Origin: Glycine soja
Taxonomy: Eukaryota; Streptophyta; Magnoliopsida; Fabales; Fabaceae
NCBI RefSeq assembly: GCF_004193775.1
Contig: NC_041011.1
Span: 17,379,173 to 17,443,172, forward strand
Length of the DNA: 64,000 nucleotides
Direction of reading: 5' to 3'
The notes beneath the pieces were generated by a model. The model was not told the origin of the DNA. It did no database searches and saw only the letters and a program-made list of their open reading frames with translations. A program made the translations under genes and the position numbers. Below are positions 57,574 to 64,000 of this stretch, piece by piece (within the stretch, counting starts at the first letter, position 1; every line of letters begins with the position of its first letter).

Positions 57574-58765
57574 TGTAATATCCCATTTTTGGTAAACTAA
57601 TTTAAAAAGGATTGTTATTTGTAAATAAATAGAGTTTTAGAAAATGATGAGATTTTTATAATTAAATAAATAAGAAAAAATAAATGTATTAAAATGATGG
57701 TTTGAGAGAAAATAAAAAGGATATTTTATTCATTCTTTTGATAGGAAAGAAAATAAAGTTTCTTTTTATAAAATAATAAAAATAAATAAATAGAGTAAAT
57801 AATAGGCTTTGAGTACCGCTAGCTATAAATAGAGCCATCTTTGGTCAGTTTTTAGACTGATGATACTCTCTACGCCTCCTTTTTCTCTCAATTTCGTTTT
57901 CCCCTTTTCTCCTCCCAAAACTCTCTCTTTTTCCCGCATACCACCAAACCTATCTCAGAAAAATGACGATTTCGGACTCATCCACCGTTGGATCATCATG
58001 GAATTTGAGCACCAGGTTTGGAACTCATTTTTTAACATTCTCACCGTTCGGAATTACGAAAAATGTCGGAGCTGAGAGAAATACCCTTTGCATCATAGCT
58101 TTTTCCTTTCCCGTAGAAACCAAAAACTGTCTCAGTAAAACTATGATCTTGGACTTGTTAACCGTTGGATTGTCGTGAAATTTCGATATGTGGTTCACGA
58201 TTCATTTCCGGACATCTTAACCATTGGGCTTTGTAAAATAATGTCTGTGGAGGGAGAAATACTCATCACACATAAACAGTGGAATGAAGGCTTAAATCCT
58301 ATTAGAGCAATCAGAGAAAAAAACTTGAGGAATCTCAGGAAACCGCGAGAGATTCTGCTATTGCTGTCACAATACACATGCGAGCCCGCTTAGAGGTAAG
58401 AGATGAGTTATTCACAATTGGAGATTACTGAGAACATGTGTAGGGATCCTTAGAGTATCAATTTGAATGAGTTTTGGGGTGTTTCGGCAAATTTTGATTC
58501 TATCCTTACAATTATAACTGTAAATTATATATGTTTGACGAACCAATTGATGTCCCAATGAGAAATTACTATGAAATTGATGTGTTCTTGTGTTGAGTGT
58601 GAACCCTTAAAAAGATTGAGTTCTTTTTATTCACGTGAATTATACTCTAAATAATATTTTTAATGACTTATTTTATACAAATTATTATCTTGTTCTAATT
58701 TTCCCATGATTATGATCAACATGTTATGTGTATATGAGTTATGAGGCGTGATAAATTATTATAAT
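57574..58765 (+). mobile_element. LTR-like repeat beginning TGTAATATCCC
   Basis: The start TGTAATATCCCATTTTTGG, a TATA box (CTATAAATAG, 57823-57832) about 250 bp in, and a C/T-rich leader right after resemble an LTR U3/R. 57940-58260 holds two decayed copies of a ~160-bp unit (GGACTCATCCACCGTTGGAT.. and GGACTTGTTAACCGTTGGAT..). I could not find the other end, primer site or duplication, so the call is provisional. Confidence 0.4.
57823..57832 (+). promoter_or_regulatory. TATA box in LTR-like repeat
   Basis: CTATAAATAG, followed by GAGCCATC and a pyrimidine-rich stretch. It fits a plant core promoter. Confidence 0.4.
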
Positions 58766-59535
58766 GAGATTATAATATTGTTATGGAGATTGAGTAGTAC
58801 AAAGTGGAATGTGTCAATTTGCGAGATACATGTAAACATGAGATGATTGATTGTGACATAATGAGATGTGAAATTGTGAACATGAGTTTTAGTTTTGAGT
58901 AAGTGTGTGGTTAACACCTGATGTGACATTACTTGTATTGTGAACTGTGAATTATACAATAACCCAACCAGTGTTTATCTTGAGAAAAGTGTTGATGCAC
59001 GGTGTTAAAGGGAAAGTGTAGGTTTCCTATTTAGGAACCAGTGTTAAATTGTAGTGCAATGTGTTAAACGTGTTTGAAACACGAGTGTGAGGTCGTAGGT
59101 ATTGTATAATTCATGAGCAGTGTCTATAAATAGAATATGCGATGAATTGTGGAATAACATGTTGATTTGAGATTATAATATTGTTATTGAGATTAAGTAT
59201 AAGTGCAAAGTTGAACATGCGTTAATTTGTGAGATACCTGTAAACATGTGATGATGGATTGCGACATTATAAGATGTGAAATTGTGAACATGAGTTTTAG
59301 TTGTGATAAGGGTGAGGTTAACACTTGATGTGACATTACTTGTATTGTGAGCTGTGAATTATACAATAACCCGACTAGTGTTTATCTTGAGAAAAGTGTT
59401 GATGCGCAGTGTTAAAGGAAAAATGTAGGTTTCCTATTTAGGAACCAATGTTAAATTGTAACGCAGTGTGTTAAAAGTGTTTAAAACACGAGTGTGAGGT
59501 CATGGGTATTGTATAATTCATGAGCAGTGTCTGTA
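58766..59535 (+). repeat. Tandem duplication, ~403-bp unit, two copies
   Basis: GAGATTATAATATTGTTAT.. at 58766 recurs at 59169. Both units contain GTGACATTACTTGTATTGTGA, then ATACAATAACCC, then TAGGTTTCCTATTTAGGAACC, and end near GAGCAGTGTCT. They differ by many point changes, so the duplication is old. The unit does not encode anything. Confidence 0.85.
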
Positions 59536-59648
59536 TGCAAAAATTGTTTTAGGGGTTGTACCTGAATCAAGAGGGAAAGACCCTGACAGACTCTTCGGAG
59601 TGTAGGCCTTGGCGATGGCGGAAAACGCTGTCGAAAATCGCTGGGAGC

Positions 59649-59821
59649 TTTACGGATCAAGTGATCCGTAAACATTTTCTGGATCAACTTGATCCGGAAG
59701 ATGCTTACGGATCAAGTTGATCCGTAAACTACTTGTAAGTAGTTTACGGATCACCTGATCGGTAAGCATCTTCCGGATCAAGTTGGTCCAGAAAATGTTT
59801 ACGGATCACTTGATCCGTAAA
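59649..59821. repeat. 173-bp nested palindrome built of TACGGATCA..TGATCCGTA
   Basis: Arms 59649-59734 and 59737-59821 are near-perfect reverse complements around ACTACTTGTAAGTAGT. Each arm contains smaller palindromes (TACGGATCAAGTGATCCGTA, TGGATCAACTTGATCCGG, TACGGATCAAGTTGATCCGTA). One more TACGGATCACCTGATCCGTA lies at 59835-59858. It lies about 1.9 kb upstream of the plant mobile domain pseudogene. Confidence 0.95.
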
Positions 59822-60097
59822 ATATTCAACATACTTTACGGATCACCTGATCCGTAAAACTCACAGTTTGATTTTAATTCAAAAATTGCCAAATATTATT
59901 TGATACCTCTGAATGTATGCTAAATATTTGATAAATAGTGTCATGAATATCTACTGTTTCATACAAATTGCCATGAATGTATGCTAATGATTGATATCCC
60001 TATAAGCTAACTTCCATGTGCTTCCATATAAGCCAACTTCCATGTACTTCCTTTAACTAAGTTATGACCAATATGATTGATGCAAATACTTGTGAGT

Positions 60098-60338
60098 AAC
60101 AATCTGCAGCTTCTTGTACCTAAATTCATACCTTAGATAACAATCTGCAGCTTCTTGTACCTAAATTAGAGGAGAACAACAATGAATAACAATGTGCAGC
60201 TTCTTGTACCTAAATCCAAATTAGAGGAGAACAATAATGAATAACAATGTGCAGCTTCTTGTACCTAAATCCAAATTAGAGGAGAACAACAATGAATAAA
60301 AATCTGCAGCTTCTTGTACCTAAATTCATACCTTAGAT
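60098..60338 (+). repeat. Short tandem array, five units of ~41-56 bp
   Basis: Each unit starts AACAATSTGCAGCTTCTTGTA(CC). Outer units end ATTCATACCTTAGAT and inner ones end TTAGAGGAGAACAAYAATGAAT. The array is flanked by TGATGCAAATACTTG-like sequence on both sides (60079, 60339). Confidence 0.9.
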
Positions 60339-61747
60339 AGATGCAAATACTTGCAATTAATGGATTAAACTAGGAAATAGGAATTTGACATGATAGAACT
60401 GGGAATTTGGCATGATGGTAGTTTTCTTAGAACCTCTGAGCCTGTATGTGAAGAAATGCATTTGGAATCATGAACCAACTATCCCAAAACCTTAAGTTAT
60501 TTAGAACTCTAAGCCACATGGTCGACTATAATATAATATCACAAATGATGAACCAACTATTCCATACAAATGGTTTTATATCAAACTTTAGAGCAATAAG
60601 CATTTTGGTTATCAATTAAGCAGCCATTCTATCACCTAATGCTAATACTAATTCAATTCCCAAAACCCTATCATAATCATCAATTAAATTTCAAAAACTG
60701 AAAACATAAAAGGTAGAGAAACAAAACACAAATTCTCAATTAATAAAAGGGACTTTAAATTTAATCTCAACCTCGAGATCCTTGAATTGACTTTGGGCTA
60801 CATTAAACATTCTTAGCAACAAATGAAAACTTGTTTTAATTTCTCATGACTTTTTTGGTAACATAAGGAATTCCTTGTTCAACAGTGAGCTTGCCGAGAG
60901 CTTCAATTATATGGTCATGAAGTGATCTGTCAGGGGACTCAATCTGAGAGAATATGGATACCATTTCAGCTTCATAACCTGAACCATTCCTGCTTCCCAT
61001 GTGTGAATTCATTCAACACCTATGGAATAAATCATTCTACATGTCAATTCTCTCTTCCTGATTGGCTCAACATTGGCCAATCAAAGTCTTGATACACAAA
61101 TATAATTAATCTTATAGACGAAAAGGAAAATTTAATGAAGAGATAAACAATCCATTTAATCCTCATAATCTCAAGTTATTTTAGAACTAATTGCTGCTAC
61201 TTTTTTTTTTGGCTTCTTGTGACATTTATAAAACCATGCATGGAGACATTTATAAAACAATCCATTTAATCCTCATAAGGAAAATTTTACCCTTAATTCT
61301 CGCAACAAAGTCCTAAATTATTTGATCCATTGAATTCTGTGCCTTCTCTGGCCTGAATTAAATTGTCCATACTCTACTGATGTTAGTATCAATGAGACAA
61401 ACACAACCAAAACCATGCATGGAGTTAAGGTATACTATACTGATGTTAACAGGAATGATCTGTTTCTCAGATTCCTGAATCAAGGTTAATACCACTAAGC
61501 ATTTGAGATATTGTTGACTATTGTTTCTCAGATTCATAAAGCTGAGCAAGTTTCTCTCTAATAACTAAAACATATGATAAAACAACAAGTTGGCATTTAG
61601 AGTAATTGAATTGAGTCAACCAACTGCTTGAACAACCATTGGGTGATGGTGCTTTGCTGTCCCAAATCAATGTCCTATATGCGTTAGATGCATGAAATTT
61701 GAGAAAATGAAATGAGTGATGAATTTTGCGGTACTCATTTGCAGATC
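60339..61747. other. Intergenic with one exon-like stretch on the minus strand
   Basis: Mostly AT-rich and empty. On the minus strand 61001-60843 reads MGSRNGSGYEAEMVSIFSQI, ESPDRSLHDHIIEALGKLTV and EQGIPYVTKKV, about 53 residues of protein-like sequence ahead of stops. It looks like an exon or gene fragment. I do not recognise the family. An AACCATGCATGGAG block occurs twice (61230, 61410). Confidence 0.35.
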
Positions 61748-62383
61748 ATGGTTAGGACCAGAGGATTAGGTCGTGCCTTAGGTCAGGTCACTCGCAGAGG
61801 TGTGGGCAGAGGAGATCATGATGATTCCGATGATGCTCCACAGCGTCGACGACCTACTGCATCCGCACGGAGGCAGCGAGTCGCTGTGACTGCGGATCAC
61901 GTCGATGAGCTAGTCATCCCTGACCCAGATGTTCAGGATGACCCGATGGAGGCACCAGCTGCTGTGGAGGACATTCCTGCGGACGCAGGCGCAGAGGCGG
62001 CTGAGGATCAGCCTCAGGGATTTCCGGGTGGTCCGAGCGACCCATCTGTGCTGACAGCGTATGCGGATCACTTTGCTTGCAGCGTATGGACGGGAGAGGT
62101 ATTTATACTATTTATTTTTAGTTACTTGTAAATTATACTATTAGTTTTTCTTTAAATGATAATTTTAACAAATTTTGCGTTCCTTTTATACTTCAATTCA
62201 GGAGCGTCCTGAATTGAAGTTATCCTCTCATGGGAGGAAGGTCCACAGTTTAGGCAGCCCTGCCCTTGCCATTGAGGGACTTATTGCTGGTACAGGACTA
62301 AGTCCTCTGATCGCGTGTTCGGTAGACACTGACGATCGGGGACTTTTGTCTGCGTTTATGTAGCGGTGACACCGGGAGATGTC

Positions 62384-63692
62384 TAGTTTGTAGAAGATCT
62401 TTGGTGTTTTGATGATGATCAAAAAGCTTAGAAATCAAGTGATAAAAGTTAGAAATCAAGTGATCATCAATTCCAAAACATAGGGGGAGTAAACGCAAAT
62501 TTTATATATATACATTGCTTGCTTGAATCTTGATTTCAAGACTTATATTGTCATCATCAAAAAGGGGGAGATTGTAGAAGCAAATGACTTTGATGTTTTG
62601 ATGATGATCATGATGATTTGATGCAAATGATGCAAATGCGCTTTTCAAGATTAAATTCAAGACAATGATTCAAGAATACAAGACACAAACATTAAGATGA
62701 TCACTAGTACATTAGGAAGGAAATTCCTAATTGATATAGCAAAAGGTTTGGCCAAGTAATGCAAGTTAAAAAGTGTTTTTCAAGAGATTTATTCTCTGGT
62801 AATCGATTACCAGAGGATGTAATCGATTACCAGTGGCCAAAAATGGTTTACAACAGCTACTAAATATTTGAATTCAAATTTTAGACTGTGTAATCGATTA
62901 CACCATATTGGTAATCGATTACCAGCAGTTAATAAACGTTTTAATTCAAATATTAAAGCCTGTAATCGATTACACAATTATTGTAATCGATTACCAGAGG
63001 AGATTTTCAGAAAATAACTTTCAAGAGTCACATCTATTCAAATGGTTTATGAATGGCCATCAAAGGTCTATTGATATGTGACTTGGAAACACGAATAGAG
63101 AGAGAGTTTTTGATTGCCCAAAAAGTTTTATCCTCTCAAAAGATTAAGAGAGTTTTTCTAAATTGAAATGTCTTATCCTCTCAAAGATTCCTTGGTCAAA
63201 CACTTGCATATTCAAATAAGGAATTGTGATTGATCTTCATTGTACAATCTGTCTCTTTCAAGAGAGATTTCTTCTTCTTTTCTTTTTACTTCTGAAAAAG
63301 GGTTAAGAGACCGAGGGTCTCTTGTTGTAAAGGATTCCTGAACACAAGGGAAGGGTTGTCCCTGTGTGATTCAGACTTTGTAAAAGGATTTTACAAAGAG
63401 AGTGGAAAATCTCAAGTGGGTTGCTTGAGGACTGGACGTAGGCACAGGAAGTGACCGAACCAGTATAAATCAAGTTTGCATTTCTCTCTTCCCTTAAACT
63501 TCTTTTATTTATTGCTATTTATCTTTTGCCTTTAAAGAAGTTTATTCTGAATTATCTTTTGAGTAATTCATGTTAATGGTGCATTGTTAATCTAAAAGGA
63601 GAGAGCGAAATTTTAAATTAGGGAATAGTTCTTGTTATCTTAATTCAACCCCCCCTTCTTAAGATAACTGAGGCCATTTGTCTAACATAGTT
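62384..63692 (+). mobile_element. Internally deleted LTR element with TAGTT duplication
   Basis: The insertion is 62389-63687 with TAGTT on both sides (62384-62388, 63688-63692). It keeps a short left end (62389-62560, TGTAGAAGATCTTTGG..), a polypurine tract (AAAGGGGGAGAT, 62561-62572) and a complete 3' LTR (62573-63687, TGTAGAAGCAAATG..GTCTAACA, 1115 bp). Nothing coding is left. The LTR is of the same family as 10152-11784 and has six TAATCGATTAC palindromes (62797-62995). Confidence 0.85.
62797..62998. repeat. Cluster of six TAATCGATTAC palindromes in the LTR
   Basis: GGTAATCGATTACCAG and TGTAATCGATTACAC forms alternate in close pairs (62797/62819, 62889/62910, 62959/62980). The core GTAATCGATTAC is a perfect palindrome. 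The same clusters occur at 10513-10753 and 1791-2010. Confidence 0.85.
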
Positions 63693-64000
63693 TCCATCTC
63701 CCAGTGGGTGAGCTCACCATCACATTGGACGACGTCTCCTCTCTTCTCCATCTTCCCGTTATAGGCGACTTTCACGCATTTGAGCCCTTGCACGTGGATG
63801 ATGCGGTTCAGATGCTGGTGGACTTGTTGATGGTGTCTCTAGAGTCTGCTAGGGCTGAGACAGTCCAGTGTCGTGAACCGTACATACGCCTACAATGGGT
63901 ACATGATATATATCAGCACCGATGCCAGGCAGGTCATTGGACAGCTACGACTCATGCATATCTTCTTCACCTACTGGGTTGCACTCTATTTGCTAACAAG

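Larger units (their letters stand above)
61748..64000 (+). pseudogene. Plant mobile domain (MAIN-like / 'PP7 long form homolog') gene, broken
   Basis: Exon 1 (61748-62098) starts MVRTRGLGRALGQVTRRGVG, with a basic then acidic low-complexity part, and reaches DPSVLTAYADHFACSVWTGE. A 103-bp intron (62099-62201, GT..CAG) follows. Exon 2 begins ERPELKLSSHGRKVHSLG and runs through GLIAGTGLSPLIACSVDTDD. TAG at 62361 and TGA at 62367 break it, both one base from sense codons (GAG, TGG). At 62388 a deleted LTR element interrupts it, and the frame resumes at 63693 with HLPVGELTITLDDVSSLLHL, DDAVQMLVDLLM and HLLGCTLFANK, running out of the window. Members of this soybean family are listed as 'serine/threonine-protein phosphatase 7 long form homolog' but have no phosphatase domain here. 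The plant mobile domain also occurs in transposons. Confidence 0.85.

Noticed and set aside
59649..59821. Transcription terminator
   Set aside because: Far too long and nested for such a signal, with no T run and a eukaryotic context.
62797..62998. CRISPR-like or iteron origin
   Set aside because: The palindromes recur in LTRs of one plant family with irregular spacing. This is a retrotransposon LTR.

Overview
The window looks like repeat-rich, probably pericentromeric, DNA of a legume, most likely soybean or a close Glycine relative. Three things point there: a SIRE1-type Sirevirus, the abundant GGTAATCGATTACC motif in long terminal repeats (LTRs), and a MAIN-like plant mobile domain gene of the kind that is highly multiplied in soybean. 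I see no ordinary intact host gene. Almost everything recognisable is a transposable element, often nested in another, plus 100 N (an assembly gap) at 19839-19938.

Layout. 1-5292 is the decayed inside of a Ty3/gypsy Tat/Ogre-like element: a broken gag, a foreign LTR, then a non-coding 3' part ending in a hairpin-bearing minisatellite. Its LTR starts at 5293 and is split at 5837/16237 by an Athila-type element (5838-16236) with a tRNA-Asp-type primer site, broken gag, protease and RT, and no RNase H or integrase. A 1.6-kb solo LTR (10152-11784) sits inside the Athila protease/RT region. A minus-strand Ty1/copia element follows (17489-44314, target-site duplication GGCAT). It is itself split by a plus-strand SIRE1-like element (19097-38803, target-site duplication GGTTT). 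SIRE1 has one open gag-pol frame of 1577 codons, a UAG in the leaky context UAG-CAA-UUA, and an in-frame env-like ORF.

Within the SIRE1 5' LTR lies an anomaly. 19939-29319 is a reverse-complement copy of about 9796-19232, with single-base deletions often in homopolymers, and the LTR then resumes at 29320 exactly where it was left at about 19226. The simplest reading is a fold-back or chimeric contig end left by assembly, not a biological palindrome. Features in 19939-29319 are therefore probably duplicates.

44320-61700 is AT-rich intergenic DNA with diverged repeats, a MULE-type MITE (50998-51309, 9-bp target-site duplication), a non-autonomous hAT element (53155-54246, 8-bp duplication), a degenerate minus-strand reading frame near 54.9-55.3 kb, an LTR-like repeat with tandem duplications (57.6-59.5 kb), a 173-bp nested palindrome (59649-59821) and a small tandem array (60098-60338). 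From 61748 to the end is a plant mobile domain (MAIN-like / 'PP7 long form homolog') pseudogene with one intron, two stops, and a deleted LTR element (62389-63687) that split its second exon with target-site duplication TAGTT.

The genes here do not form a pathway. The history is serial insertion: Tat LTR, then Athila, then solo LTR on the left; copia, then SIRE1 in the centre; small DNA transposons and a disrupted domesticated-type gene on the right. All calls come from reading the sequence; no database search was possible.
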